64,000 nucleotides of DNA, from positions 62,001-126,000 of the forward strand of contig NZ_FNAO01000010.1 in NCBI RefSeq assembly GCF_900101815.1, in the 5' to 3' direction. This DNA comes from Pricia antarctica (lineage in GTDB: Bacteria > Bacteroidota > Bacteroidia > Flavobacteriales > Flavobacteriaceae). Each line of letters starts with the position of its first letter. The stretch's first letter is position 1. Shown in pieces: positions 29,215-37,789 of the stretch. A model generated the notes under the pieces. It was not told the DNA's origin, did no database searches, and worked only from the letters and a program-made list of their open reading frames with translations. The position numbers and the translations under genes are program-made.

Positions 29215-30720
29215 CTAAGGTTCTAAATACCACTTGGGATTTGCATTATTATAGGCCTGCAACGCAGTCCAGTTAGCAACGGAAGAGGTAGCTCTGCTTA
29301 CGTTATCTAAATACACTCCATCAAAGCCCATGTCGACAATCTTGTCTATGGATGATCTACCATCAGGGAACAAGGAATGATCATATCTAGGATTTTTAAA
29401 CGGGCTGCCGCCTCTAACAATAATGTCCCGCCACATAGGATGCCACCAAATTGGGGTGGCTTCATCAGCGTATTGTCCGGAGTAAGCCGACCATAGCATC
29501 CAGTTTGGTATGTCATCATCCCCAAATCTTTCGCGGGCAGGAATAAATGTGCCATTTTCAACAGTGCCATGAAGGAAAGATCCTGTGTTAGGATTAACCA
29601 TGACTGGATCGGCATACCACCGGTATAATTCTGTCGTACCGATACTCAAATATGCGATAACTTGCCGTCTGCCGCCCTGGGGTTTCCATTTAAGGGTTTC
29701 AACCTCTTCCTTGGTAAGAGAACTCATGTTGAAATGCGCGTCAATATAAAATACATCCCACTCTGAGGCCGCTAGTTCCTCAATATACGCCTTCCTGCCC
29801 TCATTTGGAGCGTAGCCTTTCGCCACCCAAAAAAAGTCCCATTCCGTCCCGTGGTCTGCAATCGCTTGAGCAACTACCTCCGCAGGACCGGTAGGTTGAA
29901 ACCGTCCTCCGGAGAAAGGAACCAAATAGCCGGCATTGGTGGAGATATCGAGACGATTGCCGGGATTAGTTTCCCAGTCCGGCCAATTCGAGTATTTACC
30001 GGTGCTTATCATGTACAGATAGTTTTTCGCATCAGACATACTGTTAATGTTGTTGCTGTTCAATGTGTTCGCTACACCGGCAGGTATTGGATCATGAATT
30101 ATATTGTAACTGTTAGAGGGAGGCGAATATATGGGCTTGTAACCGGGATTTCCTATCCCTGGTGATTGATATACTTCTGCACTTAAACGCGGGTGCCAGA
30201 GAATATTATTATCGGCAGCAATTTTCTGGTTATCAGCAACAACTTGCACGGTACTTCCATTAGTGTTCGCCGTACCCTTTATGCCAACCTTAGAAAGGTT
30301 TGCCAATCTGGTTACAGTAGTAGTGCTGAAATTTTCAATTCCCCAGCCATCGAGCAAGTTAAGAACATTCCAATCATATGAATTAGTTGCGTTTCCATCT
30401 ATATGGGCGTATTGCAGAGTGTCTTGCGGAACAACCTGAAAGTTTTCATTTCGAGTCTTCGCCTTGATGGCAAGCTCCATAATCAATGCCTGCATTTTAC
30501 GGGCGCGCCCGACAGCGCTCACATCATCAGGATTGCCATAATACTCTTCAACTTTCGTATCTAGCTGTGTTAGAGTCTTGCCTCCCTTAGGTGTCCAAGT
30601 TAGATTTTGTTTCAATTCACCGGCAGATACGCAGTTGGGAATCCATGACATCAGAGATGGAGCAGCTCCCATGGCAGCAGCTGTCAGTATGCCGGATTTT
30701 AAAAATTTTTTTCTGTTCAT
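29215..30720 (-). CDS. GH114/TM1410-like secreted TIM-barrel protein (endo-alpha-1,4-polygalactosaminidase related)
   Basis: About 501 residues from MNRKKFLKSG at 30720, with a Tat-like or Sec signal running to about residue 35. The C-terminal half shows the TM1410/GH114 pattern: WDVFYIDAHFN, VIAYLSIGTTELYRWY, NWMLWSAYSG and GFDGVYLDN. The stretch at about 55-90 (ARKMQALIMELAIKAK, VVPQ) looks like the start of the same barrel, interrupted by an insertion of roughly 200 residues. The family includes endo-alpha-1,4-polygalactosaminidases acting on galactosamine polymers. It forms a two-gene unit with the DUF4832 gene, 53 bp apart. Substrate is inferred and uncertain. Confidence 0.72.
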   Translation of the reverse strand: MNRKKFLKSGILTAAAMGAAPSLMSWIPNCVSAGELKQNLTWTPKGGKTLTQLDTKVEEYYGNPDDVSAVGRARKMQALIMELAIKAKTRNENFQVVPQDTLQYAHIDGNATNSYDWNVLNLLDGWGIENFSTTTVTRLANLSKVGIKGTANTNGSTVQVVADNQKIAADNNILWHPRLSAEVYQSPGIGNPGYKPIYSPPSNSYNIIHDPIPAGVANTLNSNNINSMSDAKNYLYMISTGKYSNWPDWETNPGNRLDISTNAGYLVPFSGGRFQPTGPAEVVAQAIADHGTEWDFFWVAKGYAPNEGRKAYIEELAASEWDVFYIDAHFNMSSLTKEEVETLKWKPQGGRRQVIAYLSIGTTELYRWYADPVMVNPNTGSFLHGTVENGTFIPARERFGDDDIPNWMLWSAYSGQYADEATPIWWHPMWRDIIVRGGSPFKNPRYDHSLFPDGRSSIDKIVDMGFDGVYLDNVSRATSSVANWTALQAYNNANPKWYLEP

Positions 30721-31741
30721 ACCTTTTATATATGTTATGTAAATAGTGTTCATTTACTCTCGCCCCAAAAAGGGAACGCAACCTTTGACAATATTGTCGA
30801 GCTAATTAAGTTGGCGACAAGGTCAGCATTTCAATTAATCACCTTATTCTCAAACTGTAAACAACGCTTTTTTACCTACTTATTTTTGATTTTAGCCCAT
30901 TCTGTCACGAAAATATACCTCTCTGGTCAATCATAATAGTAGGGCTTCAAGAATGCTGTATTATATTCCCCTCTGTAAGAACGGAATTTTTCAACACCGT
31001 TGGCTGGGAACGGGAACTGAATCAAATAAATATAAACTTACGAAACCTTTCTTTAAAATTATATTTTCTTTCGATATCTTTCATATATTTATTGGGAGTC
31101 CTGGAATAATTTCGCATATATACAAAATAGAGATGTTTGCATGATATGATTTTGCAGTCCTTTTTACAAACGCAGTTTAGTAGCTTTCCTTACGGGCTTC
31201 AAAATATCTTCATAAGAAAAAATTAGTTTCAGTGCCACACAGCAAAGCCTGCTATGCATGTTTGGAAGACAAATTGAATTTGTTTGGGTTGAAGTAGCAA
31301 TTTTTTAACCACCCCGCTGTTGGCCTTCGAAATATAAGAGGATAAAGTGTCAAGGTAAATGTAGACACCAATCTTAAACTAATTGATCAATTTGTAGTTT
31401 GATGAAATTCATTCTTTAAATACTAACAGTACAAAAGTTTCAGAAGATAAAAAATAGCAATAAATAAGTTATTTATATTATTTAACCTTTTTTTTTATAA
31501 ATTGCAATACCCTACAAAGTCAAAATTTACTAAAATTTAGGAGAAATAATAAGGTTTGATGAAAGAAAGGCTACTATGAAATAATACCCAGCCATTTGAA
31601 TACCAAGCAAAAAATTTAAAGGCGAGTTACACCTGATAAAATCAACATATAGAATTTATAAAGATGAATTTTTTTTTTTTATTTCTTATGAACCATAAAC
31701 ATATGTATTACAAATAGAAACAGTAACAAAACACATACATC
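30721..31741. other. Divergent AT-rich intergenic region, about 1 kb
   Basis: Lies between the GH114-like gene (minus) and the GC-rich operon (plus) and must hold both promoters. It contains the palindrome AATTGATCAATT at 31381-31392 and a run of twelve T at 31669-31680, about 60 bp before the operon start. The segment at about 31349-31371 (GTGTC ... GACAC) is a weak inverted repeat. I see no gene in it. Confidence 0.55.
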
Positions 31742-33370
31742 ATGAAGCGCAGAGAAATCATAAAACAGCTCGGGGTCTTTCCGATCGCCGGCAGTTTTTT
31801 GGCGACCGAATCCATGTTCGGCGGCCCCTTCAAGGAATCTTCGCCGATCGGTCCCGGCACACCTTTGGGCGACCAGTCCATTTTCAATGCCATCGGCGTC
31901 GAGACGATCATCAACTGTAGGGGCACGTTCACCATCCTCGGGGGCTCCACGGAGCGGCCCGAAGTGCTGGAGGCCATAGAGGCGGCGTCCGGCTATTTCG
32001 TGCAGTACGACGAACTGGCCTTCGGCATCGGCAAGCGCCTCGCGGAACTCACCAAGGCCCCGTGGGGCATAGTGTCCTCGGGGTGCGCCGCAGGCCTCAA
32101 GCTCGTGACCGCCGCCTGCGTGGCCGGCGGGAACCCCGAGAAGCTCGTTAGGATACCGAACCTTTCGGGACTGGAGAAGACCGAGGTGATAGCGCCCCGA
32201 TATTCCCGTAACGTGTACGACCATGCCATCCGTAATATCGGCGTCACCATGATCGATGTCGACTCCCCCGAGGAGCTCGAACAGGCGATAAACCCGCGTA
32301 CGGCCATGATCTATGTCAATTCCGATACCGATTCGGCAACCGGACAACCACTTTCCCTAGAGGTGATCGTAAAGATAGCAAAAGCCAGGAACGTGCCCGT
32401 GCTGGTGGATGCCGCCGCGGAAGACCTTACTATTCCCTGCGTTCATTTGGAGCGGGGCGCCACCGTTGTGGCGTACAGTGGCGGAAAGGCTATCTGCGGC
32501 CCCCAATGTGCCGGCGTGCTGTTAGGGGACAAGGACCTGCTCATGGCGGCATGGCAGGCCAGCTCCCCCCACCACGGCCCCGGTCGCGACAACAAGGTGG
32601 GCAAGGAGGAAATGCTGGGCATGCTGGCGGCCGTCGAGGCCTGGACGACCCGGGACCATCAAGCGGAGTGGAACACTTGGCTCTCTTGGCTCGACGAGAT
32701 AGCGGCCAAGGTAAAGAAGGTCGATGGGATAACCACCGAGGTCACAAAACCCGAAGGGCTCTCGAACCGCGCCCCCGTACTGCACATCAAATGGGATCCC
32801 GACACACTGCACATTACCGGGGAGGAAGTGGCGGAGGAAACGGCGCGGAAAAAACCCAGGATCGCCATAGGGGCGCGGACGGCGGAAAACGGGACATCCA
32901 TCAACATAACGCCCAGCCAAATGCGGCCCGGAAACGCAAAGGTCGTAGCGGACCGGCTTTTCGGCATCCTTTCGCAGAAGCGTAGCCCCAGCTCCGATGA
33001 AATGGCCCCGGCCAAGGGGAATGTAAGCGGCCGCTGGGACGTGGAAATGGATTTTTTCACCAGCAAGAGCGAACACAAATTCTTTTTGGAGCAGGACGGC
33101 AACTGGGTCAAGGGCAGCCACCAAAGCGATTTTTCAACCCAAGAGATCGCCGGTATGGCGGAAGGTGACGAGGTGAAGCTCAGGAGCCGGTACAGGGCCC
33201 CCGGTGATGGCATTACCTATTGGTTTTCCGGTAAACTTTCCGGAGATACATTGGCGGGATCGGTCTTTTTGGGGGAATACCTTACCGCCAAGTTCACAGC
33301 AAAACGTTCGGCATACAGGCAGGGGAATGAGCGCATCGTAGTTCCGGGCGGACCTCCGTTGGCGACTTGA
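31742..33370 (+). CDS. Exported SelA/DGL-like PLP-dependent lyase fused to a C-terminal beta domain
   Basis: 542 residues. The N-terminus KRREIIKQLGVFPIAGSF looks like a twin-arginine signal. A fold-type I PLP domain (about 45-400) follows, with FNAIGVETIINCRGTFT, pyridine-binding Asp223 in VLVDAAAEDL and the Schiff-base Lys249 in YSGGKAICGPQ. This resembles D-glucosaminate-6-phosphate ammonia-lyase and SelA-like proteins, not true SelA. From about residue 425 a separate beta domain begins (GNVSGRWDVEMDF) and ends GEYLTAKFTAKR. It likely removes ammonia or water from an amino acid or amino sugar acid outside the cytoplasm. It is the first gene of a GC-rich operon with amidohydrolases and an exported RidA. 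The exact reaction is unknown. Confidence 0.8.
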   Translation: MKRREIIKQLGVFPIAGSFLATESMFGGPFKESSPIGPGTPLGDQSIFNAIGVETIINCRGTFTILGGSTERPEVLEAIEAASGYFVQYDELAFGIGKRLAELTKAPWGIVSSGCAAGLKLVTAACVAGGNPEKLVRIPNLSGLEKTEVIAPRYSRNVYDHAIRNIGVTMIDVDSPEELEQAINPRTAMIYVNSDTDSATGQPLSLEVIVKIAKARNVPVLVDAAAEDLTIPCVHLERGATVVAYSGGKAICGPQCAGVLLGDKDLLMAAWQASSPHHGPGRDNKVGKEEMLGMLAAVEAWTTRDHQAEWNTWLSWLDEIAAKVKKVDGITTEVTKPEGLSNRAPVLHIKWDPDTLHITGEEVAEETARKKPRIAIGARTAENGTSINITPSQMRPGNAKVVADRLFGILSQKRSPSSDEMAPAKGNVSGRWDVEMDFFTSKSEHKFFLEQDGNWVKGSHQSDFSTQEIAGMAEGDEVKLRSRYRAPGDGITYWFSGKLSGDTLAGSVFLGEYLTAKFTAKRSAYRQGNERIVVPGGPPLAT

Positions 33371-33407
33371 CAATCCCTAATTAAGGAACGAAAAATAAAC
33401 CTATATC

Positions 33408-34667
33408 ATGCATCACTTAAATGAACTAATGCGCACACGGTTTGCCATACTCTTGTTCTTACTGTTTTCATTGATGGATCTGCAGGCCCAAAAACTAGAT
33501 ATACTGCTCAAGGGCGGACATCTGATCGACCCGAAAAACAACATCGACAAGCTAATGGACGTGGGCATCTCCGACGGCAGAATAGCCGAGGTGGCGGCAA
33601 ATATCCCCAGGGAAAGGGCTGTTAAGATTATCGACGTGTCGGGCCTCTACGTTGCCCCGGGACTTATCGACATGCACGTACATGTCTTTATGGGCAACGA
33701 CCCGGGGGCCTATATCGCCAACGGGGCCACAAGCGTAATGCCCGATGGCTTCACGTTCCGCTCCGGGGTGACCACCGTGGTGGACGCGGGCTCTTCCGGA
33801 TGGCGCAACTTCCCCCTTTTCAAGGAGCAAACCATCGACAAAGCCAAGACGAGGGTGTTGGCACTGTTGAACATCGTAGGCAAGGGCATGCACAGTCGGT
33901 TCGAGGAACAGGACGTAACCGATATGAACCCGGTGATGACCTCCAATATGATCACCAAGCTGTATCCGGATATCCTTGTGGGCATCAAGTCATCACACTA
34001 CTGGGGCGATTTCACCCAGGTGGACCGCGCCGTGGAAGCTGGCAAAATGGCAAAAGTGCCCGTCATGGTGGATTTCGGCGAGCACGACCCCCCGAATTCC
34101 ATCGAGTCCCTTTTTATGGAGCACCTCCGTCCGGGCGACATGTTCACGCATACCTATTCGTACGGCCCCAATGAGCGCGAAACCATTGTCGATGAAAACG
34201 GAAAGGTAAAGCCCTTTGTGTTCGAGGCACAGAAAAGGGGCATCGTTTTCGATACCGGGCACGGAGGGGGCGCCTTTTCATGGCGACAGGCCGTACCGGC
34301 GACGCAGCAGGGGTTCAAGGCCGATGTCATCAGTACCGACCTGCATACCCAAAGCATGAACGGCGGTATGAAAGATCTTAGCAATGTGATGTCGAAATTT
34401 ATGGCCATGGGCTTTACCCTTAAAGAGGTTATTTCACGTGCGACATGGGCCCCGGCCCAGGTAATCGACAGGCCCGATCTCGGAAATTTGAGCGTGGGTA
34501 CAGAGGCGGATGTGGCGGTTCTCGGACTCCGGGAAGGCGATTTCGGCTTTCTCGACATCCGTGGCAAAAGACTCCCGGGAAAACGGAAATTGGAGGCCGA
34601 AATTACCATCCGTGCCGGGAAGGTGATGTGGGACCTGAACGGACGGGCGGCCGAGGATTTTAAATAA
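33408..34667 (+). CDS. Exported cog3964-type amidohydrolase/deacetylase, copy 1
   Basis: 419 residues; a second in-frame Met at 33429 is an equally good start. The signal peptide is FAILLFLLFSLMDLQAQ. It is an amidohydrolase-superfamily TIM barrel of the group once misnamed dihydroorotase (cog3964; Atu3266/EF0837-like). The metal site shows His90 and His92 (MHVHVF), probable carboxylated Lys194 (VGIKSSH), His248 (FTHTYS), His285 and catalytic Asp311 (STDLHTQ). At the position where a fifth-strand His is expected there is Asp222 (VMVDFGEH). Members of this group hydrolyse esters, amides or acetyl groups and often sit beside SelA-like genes, as here. Substrate unknown. A paralogue follows directly. 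Confidence 0.82.
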   Translation: MHHLNELMRTRFAILLFLLFSLMDLQAQKLDILLKGGHLIDPKNNIDKLMDVGISDGRIAEVAANIPRERAVKIIDVSGLYVAPGLIDMHVHVFMGNDPGAYIANGATSVMPDGFTFRSGVTTVVDAGSSGWRNFPLFKEQTIDKAKTRVLALLNIVGKGMHSRFEEQDVTDMNPVMTSNMITKLYPDILVGIKSSHYWGDFTQVDRAVEAGKMAKVPVMVDFGEHDPPNSIESLFMEHLRPGDMFTHTYSYGPNERETIVDENGKVKPFVFEAQKRGIVFDTGHGGGAFSWRQAVPATQQGFKADVISTDLHTQSMNGGMKDLSNVMSKFMAMGFTLKEVISRATWAPAQVIDRPDLGNLSVGTEADVAVLGLREGDFGFLDIRGKRLPGKRKLEAEITIRAGKVMWDLNGRAAEDFK

Positions 34668-34702
34668 ATGGGTAGCCAAAACCGTCTTTAAAAATTGTTA
34701 AG

Positions 34703-35956
34703 ATGATAAAAAATAGTATACCCAGTATTTTCTTGATTTTCCTATCACTAGTCGTACACAGTCAGGAAATTGATATCCTTATCAAGAACGGGCACGTGCT
34801 TGACCCGAAAAACAATATCGACGGGATTATGGACGTGGCCATAGCAGACGGGAAAATAGCGGCTGTAGGAAAGGATCTAGCGGAAGAAAACGTAAAAACA
34901 ACGATTGACGCCACTGGCCTTTACGTATGCCCTGGCCTTATCGACATCCATACCCATGTGTTCGTGGGGCCCAAGGCCGGTAAATTTGCGGACGGGGTCA
35001 ACAGCGTATCCCCCGATGACTTCAGCTTCAAAGCGGGGGTCACGACCGTAGTGGACGCCGGAACTTCCGGCTGGCGGAATTTCCCCAAATTCAAGGAACA
35101 GGTAATCGACCAGTCCAAAACACGGGTCTTGGCTTTTTTGAACATCGCCGCTGACGGAATCAGCGGTACCGAAACCACCCTTTCGAAAATCGAGGCGGCA
35201 AAGCACGACCTCGATGAAATGGACGTTCAAAAAACGGACAAAACCATCCGGGAATACCCCGATATAATCGTTGGTGTTAAAATTGGCCATTTTGACGGGG
35301 AATCCTGGGCCCCGTTCGATAGGGCTGTCGATGCCGCTGCGAAAACGGATAGACCGCTATTTGTGGAATGCCACCTGCCGGAATATTCCCTTGAAGACCA
35401 GTTAAACCATATGCGGCCGGGCGATATCATCACCCATTCCTTTGAAAACATCGACGAGCGAATGCCTGTGGTGGATGAAAACGGAAAACTGAGGCCTTTT
35501 GTCCTCAAGGCGAAGGACAGGGGCATTCTTTTCGATGTAGGGCATGGCGGGGCCGGTTTTTGGTTCGATCAGGCGGTCCCCGCTTTCGAACAGGGGCTTT
35601 GGCCGAATTCTTTTGGTACCGACCTGCACCGTTTCAGTATGAACGCCGGCATGAAGAATATGCTGAATGTGATGTCCAAATTTCTGACCATGGGCATGCC
35701 CTTAAAAGAAGTAGTATTGAGAGGAAGTTGGAAGCCTGCCCAGGCCATTAAACGGGCAGACTTGGGCAATCTCGATGTAGGCGCCGTTGCAGATATCGCT
35801 CTATTAAACCTGGAAACAGGTAAATTCGGTTTCGTGGATGCAGGTGGAAAACGCATCACCGGAAATCAAAAACTCGAGGCCGCGCTCACCGTTCGGGAAG
35901 GCAAGGTGGTTTGGGACCTTAATGGTCTGGCGGCCCAGGATTTTGTAAGAAATTAA
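34703..35956 (+). CDS. Exported cog3964-type amidohydrolase/deacetylase, copy 2
   Basis: 417 residues with a signal peptide (IFLIFLSLVVHSQ). It is collinear with the preceding protein over its whole length: LIKNGHVLDPKNNIDG, LIDIHTHVFVG, Lys193 in VGVKIGHF, ITHSFEN, GHGGAGF and GTDLHRFSMN. The expected fifth-strand His position holds Glu222 (LFVECHLPEY). The two genes are a tandem duplication 35 bp apart, diverged enough to suggest two substrates or two steps. Base composition is less GC-rich than copy 1. It precedes the dehydrogenase-cytochrome gene in the same operon. Confidence 0.82.
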   Translation: MIKNSIPSIFLIFLSLVVHSQEIDILIKNGHVLDPKNNIDGIMDVAIADGKIAAVGKDLAEENVKTTIDATGLYVCPGLIDIHTHVFVGPKAGKFADGVNSVSPDDFSFKAGVTTVVDAGTSGWRNFPKFKEQVIDQSKTRVLAFLNIAADGISGTETTLSKIEAAKHDLDEMDVQKTDKTIREYPDIIVGVKIGHFDGESWAPFDRAVDAAAKTDRPLFVECHLPEYSLEDQLNHMRPGDIITHSFENIDERMPVVDENGKLRPFVLKAKDRGILFDVGHGGAGFWFDQAVPAFEQGLWPNSFGTDLHRFSMNAGMKNMLNVMSKFLTMGMPLKEVVLRGSWKPAQAIKRADLGNLDVGAVADIALLNLETGKFGFVDAGGKRITGNQKLEAALTVREGKVVWDLNGLAAQDFVRN

Positions 35957-35995
35957 ATGCCAAGACGCTTTAAATTATAAAAAAAGGAGCATAAA

Positions 35996-37786
35996 ATGAA
36001 AGCATGGTTCAAATCGGTTTCCCTCAATTCTTCTAACGGTTCCACTGTTGTAAATATTTTTTTAGTTGTCCTGCTTCTCTGTAGCTGTGAACCAAATGTG
36101 GAATTGCCGCCGAGCGACCCGGACAACGGGGGGCTTTTCCTTCCCGGTGGTTTCGAGGCATTGACGGTAACGGATAGCCTTGGAAAGACAAGACATATTG
36201 CAGTGAACGGCAACGGCGATATCTATGCCCAACTTATGTTCGCGGATGACGGAGAGGGCACTATCGCGCTCCGCGACAGGGACGGGGATGGCAAGGCTGA
36301 CAGCATAGTCCGTTTTGGGGACTATCCGGACGAGGGCAAGAGCGCCACTGGAATAACCCTGCACGATGGGTATCTGTATGTCAGTTCCAGAAAAATGGTT
36401 TACAGGAACAGGTTGAACGAGGGCGAATTGGTGCCGAGCGGGAAGACAGAGATCGTACTTACCGACAAAGATCCCAAAGTCGATACGAATTGGCATACTA
36501 CCAAACCCTTGGCCTTTGACGAACAAGGGAACATGTACGTTCCTTTCGGCGCGGCTTCTGACGCCTGCCAGGATATGGAAAAATACGGTCCAGTCGGCAT
36601 CCCTGGCGGTCACGGACTGGATCCCTGTCCCGAGTTGGAGACCCATGCGGGAATCTGGAGGTTTCCCGCCGATAGACTTGGTCTGACCCAAGCGGACGGG
36701 AAAAAATACGCTACCGGCATCCGAAGTATTGTCGGAATGGAATGGAACCCCAAGGACAATAATCTCTATGCGGTAGGGAACGGGATAGACAATTTCCACA
36801 CCGTTTTCCCGGACTTATTTACACAATGGCAAGCGGCCGTGCTCCCTTCGGAGACGTTGATGAAAGTGGCCGAAGGAACGGATTATGGTTGGCCCTACGC
36901 CTATTACGATCAAATACAAGGGAAAAATGTGCTACAGCCCGGTTACGGCGGTGACGGAAAAAAAGTGGGCAGGGCAAGTGAATTCGACAATCCCGTTATC
37001 GGGTTTCCCGGCCATTGGGCCCCGATGGACGTGATGTTCTACCACGGCGATCAATTCCCCGAAAGGTACAACAAAGGGGCCTTTGTGGCCCTCCATGGCT
37101 CTACGGACCGGGCGCCCTATCCGCAGGCCGGTTACATAATTTGTTTTGTTCCCTTTGATGACAAAGGGAAGGCCACAGGCGAGTACGAGGTATTTGCCGA
37201 TGGTTTTGCCCGGGTCGATACCGTTGCCAATACCAGTGATGCCGTTTACCGGCCGATGGGCCTGTCCACCGGTCCCGATGGTTCCCTGTACGTCAGTGAA
37301 TCGAACCACGGAAGAATCTGGCGGATCATGTACAAGGGCGACAGAACGGATTTCGGCAAGGACCAACTGGTATCCATGGAAAAAAGAAAAACCACACAGA
37401 CCTATATAAAAACGCCTGATGAAAAAAAAGATATTCTACAAAAGGGTGACACTTATGCAGGCCGGATTCTCTACGACACCTACTGCGCCGCCTGCCACCA
37501 AGGTGACGGGAAGGGCGACAACAACCGGTTCCCCCCGCTCTACGGCTCCGAATGGGTGGCGGGTGATGAGAACCGTTTGATCGACATAGTTCTGAACGGA
37601 CGTAATGGCGATATCACCGTAGTGGGAAAAACCTACAATGGCCTCATGCCCCGCAACGATCACTTAGACGACCATGCCATCGCCTCCATTTTGACCTATA
37701 CCCGCAAACGGTTCGGCAACGGTGCCTCCCCCGTCAGCGCTTCCACTGTCGCTGAAATACGAACAAAAACGGCCAATAAAAAATGA
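35996..37786 (+). CDS. Glucose/sorbosone dehydrogenase-like propeller lipoprotein fused to cytochrome c
   Basis: 596 residues. The signal ends in a lipobox (VVLLLCSCEPN). The body (about 45-470) is a six-bladed propeller of the GSDH/L-sorbosone dehydrogenase type, with LAFDEQGNMYVPFG, MEWNPKDNNLYAVGNG and GLSTGPDGSLYVSESNHGRIW. A class I cytochrome c domain follows, with haem attachment Cys497-Ala-Ala-Cys500-His501 and probable axial Met551 (GLMPRND). It should oxidise a sugar or sugar derivative, probably with PQQ, and pass electrons to its own haem at the cell envelope. A good Shine-Dalgarno-like AAAGGAG precedes the ATG, unusual for Bacteroidota. The CBM9-like gene starts three bases after its stop. 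Confidence 0.88.
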   Translation: MKAWFKSVSLNSSNGSTVVNIFLVVLLLCSCEPNVELPPSDPDNGGLFLPGGFEALTVTDSLGKTRHIAVNGNGDIYAQLMFADDGEGTIALRDRDGDGKADSIVRFGDYPDEGKSATGITLHDGYLYVSSRKMVYRNRLNEGELVPSGKTEIVLTDKDPKVDTNWHTTKPLAFDEQGNMYVPFGAASDACQDMEKYGPVGIPGGHGLDPCPELETHAGIWRFPADRLGLTQADGKKYATGIRSIVGMEWNPKDNNLYAVGNGIDNFHTVFPDLFTQWQAAVLPSETLMKVAEGTDYGWPYAYYDQIQGKNVLQPGYGGDGKKVGRASEFDNPVIGFPGHWAPMDVMFYHGDQFPERYNKGAFVALHGSTDRAPYPQAGYIICFVPFDDKGKATGEYEVFADGFARVDTVANTSDAVYRPMGLSTGPDGSLYVSESNHGRIWRIMYKGDRTDFGKDQLVSMEKRKTTQTYIKTPDEKKDILQKGDTYAGRILYDTYCAACHQGDGKGDNNRFPPLYGSEWVAGDENRLIDIVLNGRNGDITVVGKTYNGLMPRNDHLDDHAIASILTYTRKRFGNGASPVSASTVAEIRTKTANKK

Positions 37787-37789
37787 GGA

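Noticed and set aside
30953-31144. 63-codon plus frame in the divergent region
   Set aside because: AT-rich, no ribosome-binding context, no recognisable domain.
31349-31371. Insertion-sequence end suggested by GTGTC ... GACAC
   Set aside because: Only a five-base inverted repeat, with no transposase nearby and no target duplication seen.
31679-33213. Long minus-strand open frames opposite the PLP-enzyme gene
   Set aside because: They lie wholly antisense to a well-supported gene in GC-rich DNA, where stop codons are rare in all frames, and their translations show no family motifs.
31742-33370. True SelA (selenocysteine synthase)
   Set aside because: No selenocysteine machinery is seen, the protein carries an export signal, and its neighbours are exported enzymes; the DGL-like branch fits better.
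33408-35956. Dihydroorotases of pyrimidine synthesis
   Set aside because: Signal peptides and the operon context exclude a cytoplasmic biosynthetic role; cog3964 enzymes are known to be misannotated this way.
33552-37409. Several 70-245 codon frames antisense or out of phase with the amidohydrolase and dehydrogenase genes
   Set aside because: Shadows caused by the high GC content; the sense proteins explain the region with catalytic motifs throughout.
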